Notes: a model not told the origin generated them from the sequence alone. A stretch of 64,000 nucleotides of DNA from DATJOJ01 sp035507035 (GCA_035507035.1 DATJOJ010000032.1:1-64000); one strand, 5' to 3'; counted from the first letter of the stretch, positions 39,309 through 48,958 are shown. Made by a program: numbers and translations.

Positions 39309-41417
39309 CTATTCTTCTTCTTCCTTCACCTCGCCGCGTTCGGCTTTCGCCTTCTCGATGATTTTTTCCTGCAACTGCGCCGGGACCACGTCGTAGTGGT
39401 GCATTTCCATGTTGAAGCTGCCACGGCCCTGGGTCATGGCGGTGAGATCGACGCCGTAGGTCAGCATTTCGGACATGGGCACTTCGGATTTTACGATGGT
39501 GTTGCCGGCTTTGTTGTCCATGCCCTGAATGCGTCCGCGGCGACTGTTCAAATCGCCCATGATCGAACCGGCAAACTCGTCGGGCACGGTGATTTCTACG
39601 TGCATCACGGGCTCAAGCAGCGTGGGCTTGGCGATTTCCATCGCTTTCTTGAAGGCAATTCGGCCGGCCATCTGAAACGAGAGGTCGTTGGAATCGACAT
39701 CGTGGTAGGAGCCGTCGTAGAGAATGACCTTGAAGTCGACCACTGGGTAGCCGGCGAGATATCCGCGCGCAGCCGCGGTGCGAATGCCTTTTTCTACGGC
39801 AGGAATAAAGTTTTTCGGAATCGCGCCGCCAAAAATGTCGTTGACGAATTCGAACTCGCCGCCGCGAGGCAGCGGCTCCATCTTGATTTTGCAATCGCCG
39901 TATTGACCATGGCCGCCGGTTTGCTTCTTGTGGCGGCCCTGAACATCGGCTTTGCCACGGATGGTTTCGCGATACGGAACCTTCGGTGCTTTCAGGTTCA
40001 CTTCTGCGTGGTAGCGCTTCTTCATCTTCGCCACCACGACTTCGATATGTTGCTGGCCGGTGCCGGCAATGAGGAATTCTTTGGTCTGTGGATCGCGGAA
40101 GAAGCGGAGCATGGCGTCTTCTTCCATCAGCTTGTGAATGCTAGGGCCGAGTTTGTCTTCGTCAGCGCGGCTTTTCGGTTCAATCGCGAAGGTGATGGCG
40201 GGCTCGGGCAAATGAACCTTGGGATATTGGATTGGCGCACTCTTGTCGCCCAATGTGTCTCCGGTAAGCGTATCTTTCAATTTCGCCACCGCGCCAATAT
40301 CTCCAGCGTGAAGTTCATTGATCGGCACAGCGGTTTTTCCCTGCATGACGGAAATATGAGCCAGTTTCTCGGCAGTACCACGAGAAAAGTTCTGCAGAGT
40401 CGCATCGTTTTTCAGGACGCCGGAGAAAACCTTGAAGTAAGAAATGCGCCCCGCGAAAACATCGTTGACCGTCCTGAAGACGTAGATGGAAACCGGTTCG
40501 GCGTCGGTTTCATGCCGGCGCGGAGTATCGCCATTACCGGAAGCCGCGGCTTCGCCTTGCACCCACTCGTGCTCGGAAGGCGCAGGCGTGTAATCGACGA
40601 TGAAATCCATCACCCGGTCGGCGCCGATATTGCCAAGTCCCGAGCTGAAAATGACAGGGAAAATCTTGTCTTCGCGAATGGCTTCATGCAACGCGGGAAT
40701 CAGATGCTCTTCGGGAATGGTTCCCTTCTCAAAAAATTCTTCCATTAAGGTGTCGTTGCCTTCCGCCACCATTTCGACCAGCTTTTCGTGCGCGGCTTGA
40801 GCCTGGTCTTTCATATTGGCCGGAATTTCCCCCTCTTTCCCTTTGCCGCTGCCACCCATTTCATAGGTGTAGGCCTTCATATTGACGAGGTCGACCACGC
40901 CTGAAAAACTCTTCTCACTGCCGATGGGAAGTTCCAGAGGAATGACGCTTCGGCCGAAAGCCGCGGTTAGTGAGTCCAGCACGCGAGTGGCGTCGGCGCG
41001 TTCGCGGTCCATGCGGCTCGCGACGATAAGGCGGGGAGTTTTAAATTCGTCGCAATAATTCCACACCCGCTGGGTCACGACTTCCACTCCGGCCACGCCG
41101 TCTACGACCACAATCGCGGCGTCGACGGCGGGTAGCATCATTTTGGCTTCATGCACGAACATGTTGAAGCCGGGCGTATCAATGATGTTGATCTTTGACT
41201 TGCCCCACTCCACGTAGGCCAGGGCGGAAGAAATTGACATTTTGCGGGCAATTTCTTCGTCGTCGTAGTCGGTGGTGGAGGTGCCGTCATCGACGCGACC
41301 GAGACGCTGGGTAGAGCCTGCGGTTTGCAGCATGGCGGAGACGAGCGAAGTTTTGCCGGCCTTGCCGTGTCCCATCACGGCTACGTTCCGGATATTTGCG
41401 CCTTCGTAAACTTTCAC
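39309..41417 (-). CDS. Elongation factor G-like GTPase (EF-G2 type)
   Basis: A 702-residue translational GTPase with full EF-G domain order and a GTG start at 41417 behind AAAGGAG. The G domain departs from canonical EF-G: G1 is GHGKAGKT, switch I has RKMSI for RGITI, G3 is DTPGFNMF (Phe replaces the catalytic His), and G4 is SRMD for NKMD. The region at residues 290-305 is variable (GEAAASGNGDTP). Domains II-V (about residues 310-690) look intact, including the tip-loop region GHGQYGDCK. Whether it is a second translocase or has a specialised role is unknown; the usual fusA is not in the window. Confidence 0.85.
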   Translation of the reverse strand: MKVYEGANIRNVAVMGHGKAGKTSLVSAMLQTAGSTQRLGRVDDGTSTTDYDDEEIARKMSISSALAYVEWGKSKINIIDTPGFNMFVHEAKMMLPAVDAAIVVVDGVAGVEVVTQRVWNYCDEFKTPRLIVASRMDRERADATRVLDSLTAAFGRSVIPLELPIGSEKSFSGVVDLVNMKAYTYEMGGSGKGKEGEIPANMKDQAQAAHEKLVEMVAEGNDTLMEEFFEKGTIPEEHLIPALHEAIREDKIFPVIFSSGLGNIGADRVMDFIVDYTPAPSEHEWVQGEAAASGNGDTPRRHETDAEPVSIYVFRTVNDVFAGRISYFKVFSGVLKNDATLQNFSRGTAEKLAHISVMQGKTAVPINELHAGDIGAVAKLKDTLTGDTLGDKSAPIQYPKVHLPEPAITFAIEPKSRADEDKLGPSIHKLMEEDAMLRFFRDPQTKEFLIAGTGQQHIEVVVAKMKKRYHAEVNLKAPKVPYRETIRGKADVQGRHKKQTGGHGQYGDCKIKMEPLPRGGEFEFVNDIFGGAIPKNFIPAVEKGIRTAAARGYLAGYPVVDFKVILYDGSYHDVDSNDLSFQMAGRIAFKKAMEIAKPTLLEPVMHVEITVPDEFAGSIMGDLNSRRGRIQGMDNKAGNTIVKSEVPMSEMLTYGVDLTAMTQGRGSFNMEMHHYDVVPAQLQEKIIEKAKAERGEVKEEEE

Positions 41418-41594
41418 GGATTACTCCTTTGAAAAAATCTCAAGAAGGGCGGAAACCGCCCACTGGGCCGAGCACAGCCCGGCCTTCTGCTCTTTGGATC
41501 TTCACCACGGCGGATCTTCACCACGGCGGGCCCGTCAAGAACGAGAAAGAGGACCAGTTACAAGCTCACACTGAGCAGCTTGCCGAAACTTCCG
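41418..41594. other. Divergent gap with direct and inverted repeats
   Basis: Holds a GGGCGG-AAA-CCGCCC hairpin (about 41453-41467) and two tandem copies of ATCTTCACCACGGCGG (about 41508-41539). The minus-strand start region of the EF-G-like gene carries AAAGGAG. No promoter was called. Confidence 0.4.
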
Positions 41595-42392
41595 ATGCTA
41601 ACACAGCGGAAATTGGCGGAACAACTCGCTCTCCGGCTATATTGGCGTGGAATGGATGACCGGGACTTGGAGTATTCGCGCGAGCCGGTATTCCTTACGG
41701 CGGAGTGGCGGCACCTTGCGATGCTGAACTACGAAGTCGACCCTAAGCTGCTCACGCAATTTGTCCCAGTGGGGGCGATGCTAGATAGTTGGAACGGCAA
41801 GACCTTCATCAGCTTGGTGGGATTTCGATTTTTAAAAACCCGGGTCCGGGGGGTTTCACTTCCGTTTCATCGCAACTTCGACGAGATTAATCTGCGGCTT
41901 TATGTCCGACGCGAAGACGAACCAAACATTAAACGCGGCGTTGTATTTATCCGCGAAATTGTTCCCCGACGACTCATCGCCGCTGTAGCCCGCGGTTTTT
42001 ACAACGAACGCTATGTGGCTCTACCCATGTCCCACAATATTAGGATTGGTGGCGATGCCGCCGAAGTGGAATACGGGTGGAAATTCAATGGAACCTGGAA
42101 CAAGCTGTCATTGAAGGCTGATACAGCTCCCACGCTACCGCAGGAAGATTCGGAGCAGGAATTTATCACCGAGCACTATTGGGGATACGCGTCGCAGAGA
42201 GACGGCGGATGCATGGAATATGAGGTGCGGCATCCGCGGTGGAAGGTTTGGACAGCATGCGAGGCGAGCTTTGAAGGAAAGGTGGATGAGTTGTATGGGA
42301 GAGAATTTGGCTCAGTGCTGAAGGACTCGCCGACATCAGCGTTTCTTGCCGAAGGATCTTTAATATCCGTTTGCCGTGGCCGGAGATTGTAA
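41595..42392 (+). CDS. DUF2071 (YqjF-like) family protein
   Basis: About 265 residues with the DUF2071 pattern: FLTAEWRHLAMLNYEVDPKLLTQFVPVGAMLDSWNGKTFISLVGFRFLKTRV near the N-terminus, then PFHRNFDEINLRLYVRR and RGVVFIREIVPR. Biochemical function is not known. The start is uncertain (TTG 41580, ATG 41595 or ATG 41652); none has a good ribosome site, and the conserved region begins after residue 30. The stop lies 4 bp before the DCC gene, so the two are probably co-transcribed. Confidence 0.75.
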   Translation: MLTQRKLAEQLALRLYWRGMDDRDLEYSREPVFLTAEWRHLAMLNYEVDPKLLTQFVPVGAMLDSWNGKTFISLVGFRFLKTRVRGVSLPFHRNFDEINLRLYVRREDEPNIKRGVVFIREIVPRRLIAAVARGFYNERYVALPMSHNIRIGGDAAEVEYGWKFNGTWNKLSLKADTAPTLPQEDSEQEFITEHYWGYASQRDGGCMEYEVRHPRWKVWTACEASFEGKVDELYGREFGSVLKDSPTSAFLAEGSLISVCRGRRL

Positions 42393-42396
42393 AGCA

Positions 42397-42720
42397 ATGC
42401 CAGCGACCGAGAGCCCGAATCGTGGCTGGGTGTTTTACGACGGAGCGTGCGGTTTCTGCTCGCGATGGCTGAAATTTTGGCAGCCGACTCTAAAGCGATA
42501 CGGTTTTGAGATTGCTTCTCTTCAAGAGGCCTGGGTTGCAGAGCGATTGCAACTTGCCGGGCCTGAGCTTCTTTATGACTTGCGCATGCTCATGAAAGAT
42601 GGTCAAACGGCCGCGGGCGCGAATGTGTATCTGCAGGTGGCGCGAAGAATCTGGTGGGCATGGCCCTTTTATGCGGTGTTCAGCCTGCCAGGATTTAACC
42701 GACTGATTCACATAGCCTAG
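42397..42720 (+). CDS. DCC-family thiol-disulfide oxidoreductase-like protein
   Basis: A 107-residue protein with the DCC motif D-G-x-C-x-x-C (YDGACGFCSRW) near the N-terminus, as in the DUF393/YuxK family. The CxxC is presumed redox-active. A hydrophobic C-terminal stretch (WWAWPFYAVFSLPGF) is typical. It follows the DUF2071 gene by 4 bp with a GGAG site further upstream; these two families are often neighbours. Confidence 0.85.
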   Translation: MPATESPNRGWVFYDGACGFCSRWLKFWQPTLKRYGFEIASLQEAWVAERLQLAGPELLYDLRMLMKDGQTAAGANVYLQVARRIWWAWPFYAVFSLPGFNRLIHIA

Positions 42721-42792
42721 CGCTGGTTTGCCCGCAATCGGTACTGCATATCCCACACATGCAGGCTTTCATAGGACAGAGCGTCGCCGGGA

Positions 42793-43422
42793 TCAGCTTT
42801 TAGCTTTGGCTTTGAGGTGAACTTTCCCGTTCTCGACCTGGACCGAGTATTCGACGGCATGACAGCCGTGCTCCTTGCGGATTTGGCTGGTTTTTTTCTC
42901 CACGAACTTGGCAAAGCTATCGAGGTTGCCGCTAACGGATTCGCCGGCTTTTTTCTTGGCGGCAGTCAGGGCCTGGTAAAGTTTCTCGACACGCTCGCGC
43001 TCGGCACGGGGATCGGAGCAGTCGATAGTTAGAGGTTGCTCGCCCTTGGCCGGCGCGGGTCCAGCGGCTACGCCATGGCCAACCCCATAGGCCGGCCGAT
43101 GTTGAGGCGCGTGGTCTTCGGCACGCACGCCCTGGACAGAAAGGAGAGCGTCCTGCGGACGGCGATAGCCCTCTTCGCGAATGCGGCCTTTTTTCCTCCA
43201 TAAGTCGCTGTAGACGGCATAGCGTTGCGCCAATTCGTTGTACTTGAAGCGTTGGGAGAACGTCAGCCGGCCGCCGTCGCTGAACTTGCGCAACAAGCTC
43301 AGCACTTTCCATTCGAGATCGGTGGGAGGCTTCTTGGTGGGATTGCTGAAGTACACCTCGTACTCGATTTTGAGGCGGCGCAATTGCGATTCGAATAGCG
43401 TTAGTTCTTCGTCAACGGTCAA
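42793..43422 (-). CDS. MXAN_5187 C-terminal domain protein
   Basis: A 209-residue protein. The N-terminal half carries the coiled-coil pattern LRRLKIEYEVYFSN ... KFSDGGRLTFSQRFKYNELAQRYAVYSDLWRKKGRIREEGYRR, characteristic of the MXAN_5187 C-terminal family. A Pro/Ala-rich linker follows and then a charged C-terminal domain (SFAKFVEKKTSQIRKEHGCHAVEYSVQVENGKVHLKAK). The start is taken as TTG 43422 because GGGGAG lies 7 bp upstream; the longer frame up to 43581 adds a low-complexity non-conserved stretch. Function unknown. Confidence 0.7.
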   Translation of the reverse strand: MTVDEELTLFESQLRRLKIEYEVYFSNPTKKPPTDLEWKVLSLLRKFSDGGRLTFSQRFKYNELAQRYAVYSDLWRKKGRIREEGYRRPQDALLSVQGVRAEDHAPQHRPAYGVGHGVAAGPAPAKGEQPLTIDCSDPRAERERVEKLYQALTAAKKKAGESVSGNLDSFAKFVEKKTSQIRKEHGCHAVEYSVQVENGKVHLKAKAKS

Positions 43423-43644
43423 CGGAAGGCTCCCCGGTGACAGTGTAGGTTGATGACGTGGGCAGGACGAGGTGCCTATGGGCCACGGCGGGTATAGCAC
43501 GAAAGTCACCCGGTCGACCGCGTTTCGTCTCGCAGATCCTGGGGTTCCCGAGGACGGGCTCCAATTCGGTCCCCGCTCCACTTCTTCCGTGATTACGTGC
43601 TAACCTTTCCTGTCAGACATTACTCAACAATCAAGGGGTCAAGA

Positions 43645-43776
43645 ATGGCGAAAAATCACTACGTGACCAAGACGAAGCGGCGCAATCGTTCCGGAAAGCG
43701 TAAGGACACGAAGCGGATTGCTGCGAACATGGCCAAGATCAAGCAACTCGAACGAGCTCAGAGCAAAACTGCATAG
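43645..43776 (+). CDS. 43-residue very basic protein of unknown function
   Basis: An open frame of 43 residues, reading MAKNHYVTKTKRRNRSGKRK then DTKRIAANMAKIKQLERAQ. AAGGGG precedes the ATG. About 40 per cent of residues are Lys or Arg, and the C-terminal half looks helical. The gene ends 10 bp before the prolyl oligopeptidase start. The composition suggests nucleic-acid or ribosome binding, but no family is recognised. Confidence 0.6.
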   Translation: MAKNHYVTKTKRRNRSGKRKDTKRIAANMAKIKQLERAQSKTA

Positions 43777-43786
43777 AGCGGTTTCC

Positions 43787-45880
43787 ATGAAGCGTCGAAT
43801 TCTGATTCTCCTGTCACTGCTGGTGTTATCCGGCTTAGGTGTTGCTCAGACGGCTGCCCCTGCACCGGGCGGGCCTCCCGCAACGCGTCGCGACGACGTG
43901 CAGGAAACGCTGCATGGCGTCACCATCGCCGATCCATACCGCTGGCTGGAAGACCAAAATTCACCGGAAACGCGGACCTGGATCAACCAGCAGAACGCGT
44001 ATACCCATTCGCTGTTGGATCGGTGGCCGGGGCGCGACCGGCTGGAGAAGCGCTTGTCAGAATTGTGGGAAGTGGAGCGTATGACTTCGCCCATCGAGCG
44101 TCATGGGCGCCTCTTCTACCTGAAGTGTGCCGCATACCAGGAACAGTTTGTCATCTACATGCGCGAGGGCGAACACGGCAAGGAGCAAGCGTTAATCGAT
44201 CCCAACCCGATGAGCGCCGACCATTCCACCAATGTCAGCATTATGGATGTTGCGAAAAACGGGAAGCTCCTGATCTATGGCCTCCGGCTCGGAGGCAAGG
44301 ATGAGAGTGAACTGCATGTAATGGACGTAGACAACAGACGCGATCTCGGAGACATGCTGCCGGCACACGTGTACTTCGATGTTTCGTTCTTGCCCGACAG
44401 CAGCGGTTTCTATTACTCGATGATGGCCGACGAGGGACCGCGCGTTCGCCTTCACAAAATGGGCACGAAGGCCGATGCGGATGTGGATGTATTCGGCAAG
44501 GGCTACACGAAACAAGACATCATTGTGGGCGATGTTTCAGAAGATGGCCGTCATTTAGTGATTCAGGCAATGCACGGTTCTGCGGCAGACTCGGTCGAAA
44601 TTTGGGTCCAGAATTTGGCGAAGATGGGATCGATCGAGCCGGTGATTAAAGATCTCAAGGCGCGGACTTTTGCTTATGCCGTGGGAGACGATCTGTTCCT
44701 GCAGACGAATTACCAGGCTCCCAAGGGCAAAGTGATGCGGCTGAATCTGGCGAAGCCGGCTCCGGAGAACTGGCGCGAAGTTGTGCCGGAATCCGAAAAT
44801 GCGATCGACAGTGTCACGCTCGCCGGCGGAAAGATCATAGTTTCGTACGTCAAGAACGCGACAAACATCGTCAAAGCGTTTGAGCCGGATGGGAAGTTGG
44901 CATTCGAGGCGAGTCTGCCTGCGCTTGGCGCGACCTTCGACTTTCAAGGGAAGTGGGAGAACGAGAATCTTTACTTTGGCTTTGCGTCCTTTGTGGTGCC
45001 CAACACTCTTTATCGCTGGGATATGAAGAGGGGGAAACAAGCGGTCTGGGCGCAGGTGAAAGTTCCGGTCGATTCCGCGAAGTTCGAAACGCAGCAGGTT
45101 TGGTATGCCTCGAAAGACGGAACCAAGGTGCCGATGTTTCTGGTTTACGCCAAGGGCACGAAGCTGGATGGCACGAACCCGGCTCTGCTCGAGGGATACG
45201 GCGGATTTGCGGTGAACAACACCCCTTACTTCGACCGGCAAGCGGTGGTATGGGCGGAGCGCGGGGGAGTATTCGCACTGGCGAGCCTGCGCGGTGGCGG
45301 CGAATTCGGCGAAGCCTGGCACAAAGCCGGCATGCTCGACAAAAAGCAGAATGTGTTCGATGACTTCATCGGCGCGTCCGAATGGCTAATCCAAAACAAG
45401 TACACCAATCCTGCGAAGCTATCGATTCTTGGAGGAAGTAACGGCGGGTTGCTGGTGGGAGCAGCGCTCACCCAGCGTCCGGAGCTCTATCAGGCAGTAG
45501 TTTGCTGGCATCCGCTACTCGACATGCTTCGCTATGACCAGTTCATGGAAGCTCAGTTCTGGGTAACGGAGTATGGGACGGCGAAAGATCCGGAACAATT
45601 CAAGTGGCTGTATGCCTATTCACCGTATCAACACGTGAAGCAGGGCGTGAAATATCCGGCGGTGTTGTTCATGACCGGAGACGGCGATACGAGGGTGGCT
45701 CCGCTGCATGCGCGCAAAATGACTGCGCTGCTGCAGGCTGATACGGGGTCGAACCGGCCGATTCTGTTGCGATACGAGACTGCTGCGGGACACGCCGGCG
45801 GCCGATCTTTGAGCCAAGAGGTCGGGGACGACGTGGATGAGCTGAGTTTTCTATTCTGGCAGCTCGATGTTGCGCCGTAA
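43787..45880 (+). CDS. Prolyl oligopeptidase, S9 family, exported
   Basis: A 697-residue serine peptidase with a signal peptide (RRILILLSLLVLSGLGVAQ). The N-terminal propeller begins DPYRWLEDQNSPETRTWINQQN. The catalytic domain has Ser551 in GGSNGG, an Asp in GDGDTRVAPLHA and a His in AAGHAGG, the POP triad. It cleaves short peptides after proline, in the periplasm as predicted. ATG 43787 is used because the earlier in-frame start only adds sequence shared with the 43-residue gene. Convergent with the second GloVer gene. Confidence 0.92.
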   Translation: MKRRILILLSLLVLSGLGVAQTAAPAPGGPPATRRDDVQETLHGVTIADPYRWLEDQNSPETRTWINQQNAYTHSLLDRWPGRDRLEKRLSELWEVERMTSPIERHGRLFYLKCAAYQEQFVIYMREGEHGKEQALIDPNPMSADHSTNVSIMDVAKNGKLLIYGLRLGGKDESELHVMDVDNRRDLGDMLPAHVYFDVSFLPDSSGFYYSMMADEGPRVRLHKMGTKADADVDVFGKGYTKQDIIVGDVSEDGRHLVIQAMHGSAADSVEIWVQNLAKMGSIEPVIKDLKARTFAYAVGDDLFLQTNYQAPKGKVMRLNLAKPAPENWREVVPESENAIDSVTLAGGKIIVSYVKNATNIVKAFEPDGKLAFEASLPALGATFDFQGKWENENLYFGFASFVVPNTLYRWDMKRGKQAVWAQVKVPVDSAKFETQQVWYASKDGTKVPMFLVYAKGTKLDGTNPALLEGYGGFAVNNTPYFDRQAVVWAERGGVFALASLRGGGEFGEAWHKAGMLDKKQNVFDDFIGASEWLIQNKYTNPAKLSILGGSNGGLLVGAALTQRPELYQAVVCWHPLLDMLRYDQFMEAQFWVTEYGTAKDPEQFKWLYAYSPYQHVKQGVKYPAVLFMTGDGDTRVAPLHARKMTALLQADTGSNRPILLRYETAAGHAGGRSLSQEVGDDVDELSFLFWQLDVAP

Positions 45881-45987
45881 GATTTTCGCGGACAGCGACG
45901 GCTGTTCGGGAAGCTATCGCTATTGCGCTTGCGGACGGCTGCTAGATGAGTCATAAGGCTCGCCGTCCGCCAACGTTGTCAACCGAA

Positions 45988-47187
45988 TCACGGAGTGATC
46001 TTGTAAATGACGCCGTCTCCGCTGCTGCCACCGCTGGTGGTGGCGCCGTAAATGTTGCCCGAGCTGTCCTCGGCTAAGGGTCCGGCCGGATTGAATCCGT
46101 CGTCTGCGCCGGTAAAGCTGTAGATCACGGAATATTTGCCCTTCGTGCTTTCTCGGGCTACTACACCGCAACCAAAGGGGCAAGTTGAGTTCACGGTCCC
46201 GCCGTAGAAGGTCGTGGCGTACCCGTTGCCGTCAGCAAGGAAGAGGCCGGCGGAGGGCTCTGCTCCGTCGCCCGCTTGCTCGCCAAACGTGTGTAAGACT
46301 TGCTCCTTGCCTTGAGCGTTCACCGAGAAGGCAACGCCACAGCCGACGGTGCCAATGACGCAACTGGTGGTGTTGCCCCCGAACTGAGTCACGCCATAAA
46401 AAACGCCGTTTCCCGTCCGCAGCAGGCGCCATCGCGGAGAAGTTCCCTCCGCGCCTTCAGGAAATGTGTAAAGTGTCGACAGGTTGCCGCTCGTGTCCAG
46501 TTTAAATATCGTTCCCCCATTGCCCGCCATGTAGCTGCCGCCGCTGGCGCCGTAGATGTTGCCGGCCGCATCGTTGATGAGATCTTGAGGAAACCCTCCG
46601 TCGGCTTGTCCGGTAAATCGGTACAACACGGTCTCTACGCCAGCCAGCGTGACCTTAAAAAGAACGCCGCAGCCCAAGCCGCCATCGCAGCTGGTAATGC
46701 CGCCAAAGCTGGCGCTGCCGTAGAGATTGCCCTTGATCATGACCAATCCAAGCTCAGCCTGGCCCTGATTCTGAGAACCATCCGTACCGCCCAGGAAGGC
46801 ATGCAGTGTCTTCAACGTTCCAGTCGTCGTCAGTTGGAAGACCGTGCCACAACTGCACGTGGGATCACCGCCCAAAGAAGTGATTCCGTAGAGATTGCCC
46901 GCGCTATCGCGAATTAACCGGCCAATCGGAATTCCTCCGTCGGTTGAACCAGTAAAGGTGTAGAGAATAGTCTCCTGCCCCGTGGGGGACAGTTCGAAAA
47001 TGATCCCCCGGTTGGACGATCCTCCAAATTGGGTCGTGCCGTAGAAGTTCCCCGCGGAGTCCAGAATGAGACCTCCGTTTGGAGCGTCGCCGTTCTTAAA
47101 ATTGAAAGTGTAGAAGACGCTGAAAGTCTGGGCAGAAGCGGCGGTAACAAGCAATGTGAGTGCGAGTATGCTGAAGATGCGTTTCAC
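45988..47187 (-). CDS. Secreted tandem-repeat GloVer-type protein, second copy
   Basis: A 399-residue protein of the same family as the one at 585-1832: signal peptide (LALTLLVTAASAQ) and about eight repeats with DSAGN-YGTT-x-GG and GxxFELSP-like cores, some with Cys pairs (CSCGTVFQL, CDGGLGCGVLF). The start is GTG 47187, which has AAGGAG 7 bp upstream; an ATG farther upstream has no such site. It lacks the 39-bp element found upstream of the first copy. Confidence 0.8.
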   Translation of the reverse strand: MKRIFSILALTLLVTAASAQTFSVFYTFNFKNGDAPNGGLILDSAGNFYGTTQFGGSSNRGIIFELSPTGQETILYTFTGSTDGGIPIGRLIRDSAGNLYGITSLGGDPTCSCGTVFQLTTTGTLKTLHAFLGGTDGSQNQGQAELGLVMIKGNLYGSASFGGITSCDGGLGCGVLFKVTLAGVETVLYRFTGQADGGFPQDLINDAAGNIYGASGGSYMAGNGGTIFKLDTSGNLSTLYTFPEGAEGTSPRWRLLRTGNGVFYGVTQFGGNTTSCVIGTVGCGVAFSVNAQGKEQVLHTFGEQAGDGAEPSAGLFLADGNGYATTFYGGTVNSTCPFGCGVVARESTKGKYSVIYSFTGADDGFNPAGPLAEDSSGNIYGATTSGGSSGDGVIYKITP

Positions 47188-47432
47188 CAGGAATCTCCTT
47201 AGGCTTCTAAAAAACAACATTGATTGTACTGCATCTGTCTTTTGCCATCGCAATAGACGATAAATCGGGGTATCCCGCAAAATCCTCACTCCGGTTTGTC
47301 AATGCTGGTGTTGCTAAACCCGGCGGCGGAATCGCTCGTGAGCCCGCCGTTCGGGATCGCGCTCCTCCGGTAGAATTGAGAGTCCGGGCGAGACATGGCT
47401 GTTTCAGGATTTCTCCGGACCTGAGCAATCGC

Positions 47433-48947
47433 ATGTTTAAGAAAATCCTCATTGCCAACCGAGGAGAAATTGCGGTACGGGTGATCCGCGCGTGTAAAGA
47501 GCTGAGGATTGCATCCGTCGCAGTGTATTCAGATGTGGATCGAGCCTCGCTGCATGTGCGAAAAGCGGATGAAGCGTACTCGATCGGCGCGGCCGCTGCG
47601 ACCGAATCTTACTTGAATATCCCGAAGATTTTGGACGTGGCGAAGCGCTCCGGTGCGGAGGCCATTCATCCCGGGTATGGATTTTTGTCGGAGAACGCGG
47701 CGTTTGCGCAAGCCTGCGTCGATGCGGGATTGAAGTTCATCGGACCGACAGCGGCTTCGATGGAGATGATGGGTTCAAAAACCCGCGCTCGCCAGAATAT
47801 GCAGAAGGCAGGGGTTCCGTTTGTGCCGGGCACGTCGAGTGGGCTGGAGTCGTTCGAGAAGGCGGCAGAAGCGGCGGCGAGGATTGGATATCCCGTAATG
47901 CTGAAGGCTGCGGCCGGCGGGGGCGGCAAGGGGATGCGTATGGTGGGCAACCCTGGGGAGTTGAAGTCAGCCTGGGAAGCGGCGCGGAGCGAGGCCTTGC
48001 GCGCGTTTGGCAACGATGAAGTTTATTTGGAACGGGTGCTGATTAATCCCCGGCACATTGAAATGCAGTTGCTGGCAGACGAGCACGGCAATGTCGTTTA
48101 CCTCGGGGAACGCGAATGCTCGATTCAGCGGCGGCACCAGAAAGTGATGGAAGAATCGCCCTCGCCAATCGTGGACGCTGACATGCGACGGCGGATGGGC
48201 GAAGTTGCGGTCCGGGTGGCGAAGGCTTCGGATTATACGAATGCCGGGACAGTGGAGTTCCTGGTCGACAGCGATCGGAATTTTTATTTCCTCGAGATGA
48301 ACACACGACTGCAGGTGGAACATCCGGTGACGGAATTGGTTACGGGATTAGATCTGGTGCATCTGCAGATTCGCATCGCTGCCGGAGAAAAATTGCCATT
48401 CCAACAGGAGGATGTGCAGATTCGCGGCCATGCCATTGAGTGCCGCGTGTACGCGGAAGATCCCGATAATAATTTTTTCCCAAGTCCCGGTAAGATTACG
48501 CTGTTGCTGCGGGCATCGGGGCCTGGAATTCGTTTGGATACGGGCGTGTACGAGGGCTGGAACGTCCCCCTCGACTACGATCCGCTGCTGGCAAAGTTGT
48601 CTGGATTTGGAAGCGACCGGCAACAGGCAATCGCGCGGCTGGTGCGGGCGCTGAGCGAATATTTCGTCGGCGGGATCAAGACCAATGTGCCGCTGTTCCG
48701 GCGGATTCTCAAAGACCCGGAATTTGTGGCGGGAAACATTGACACCGGATATCTAGATCGGTTGCTGGAATCGCGGTTCGCAGAGCCTAATCGAGACAAT
48801 GCAGATGTGGCAGCGATTGCGGCGGGGGTGTTTGCCGTGCTGGATGGTCAGACCGGCTCTGCAAGCAATGGAAGGCCGAGCGGCAACGAGGCTGCTTCTT
48901 CCGCCTGGAAGAGAGCAGCGCGGGCAGCCGTGTTGCGCGGGGATTGA
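47433..48947 (+). CDS. accC: Biotin carboxylase subunit of an acyl-CoA carboxylase
   Basis: A 504-residue ATP-grasp enzyme that carboxylates biotin on its carrier protein. Motifs: MFKKILIANRGEIAVRVIRACKELGI-type opening, glycine-rich AAAGGGGKGMR, the biotin carboxylase signature EMNTRLQVEHPVTE, and RGHAIECRVYAEDP. The C-terminal ~60 residues are variable. It is followed after 11 bp by the carrier gene, so the pair may serve a propionyl- or acyl-CoA carboxylase; the carboxyltransferase gene is not in the window. ATG 47433 has a weak ribosome site. Confidence 0.9.
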   Translation: MFKKILIANRGEIAVRVIRACKELRIASVAVYSDVDRASLHVRKADEAYSIGAAAATESYLNIPKILDVAKRSGAEAIHPGYGFLSENAAFAQACVDAGLKFIGPTAASMEMMGSKTRARQNMQKAGVPFVPGTSSGLESFEKAAEAAARIGYPVMLKAAAGGGGKGMRMVGNPGELKSAWEAARSEALRAFGNDEVYLERVLINPRHIEMQLLADEHGNVVYLGERECSIQRRHQKVMEESPSPIVDADMRRRMGEVAVRVAKASDYTNAGTVEFLVDSDRNFYFLEMNTRLQVEHPVTELVTGLDLVHLQIRIAAGEKLPFQQEDVQIRGHAIECRVYAEDPDNNFFPSPGKITLLLRASGPGIRLDTGVYEGWNVPLDYDPLLAKLSGFGSDRQQAIARLVRALSEYFVGGIKTNVPLFRRILKDPEFVAGNIDTGYLDRLLESRFAEPNRDNADVAAIAAGVFAVLDGQTGSASNGRPSGNEAASSAWKRAARAAVLRGD

Positions 48948-48958
48948 GCTGAATCCGT

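Noticed and set aside
39396..40748. A 450-residue plus-strand frame opposite the EF-G-like gene
   Set aside because: Antisense of a conserved translational GTPase, no ribosome site.
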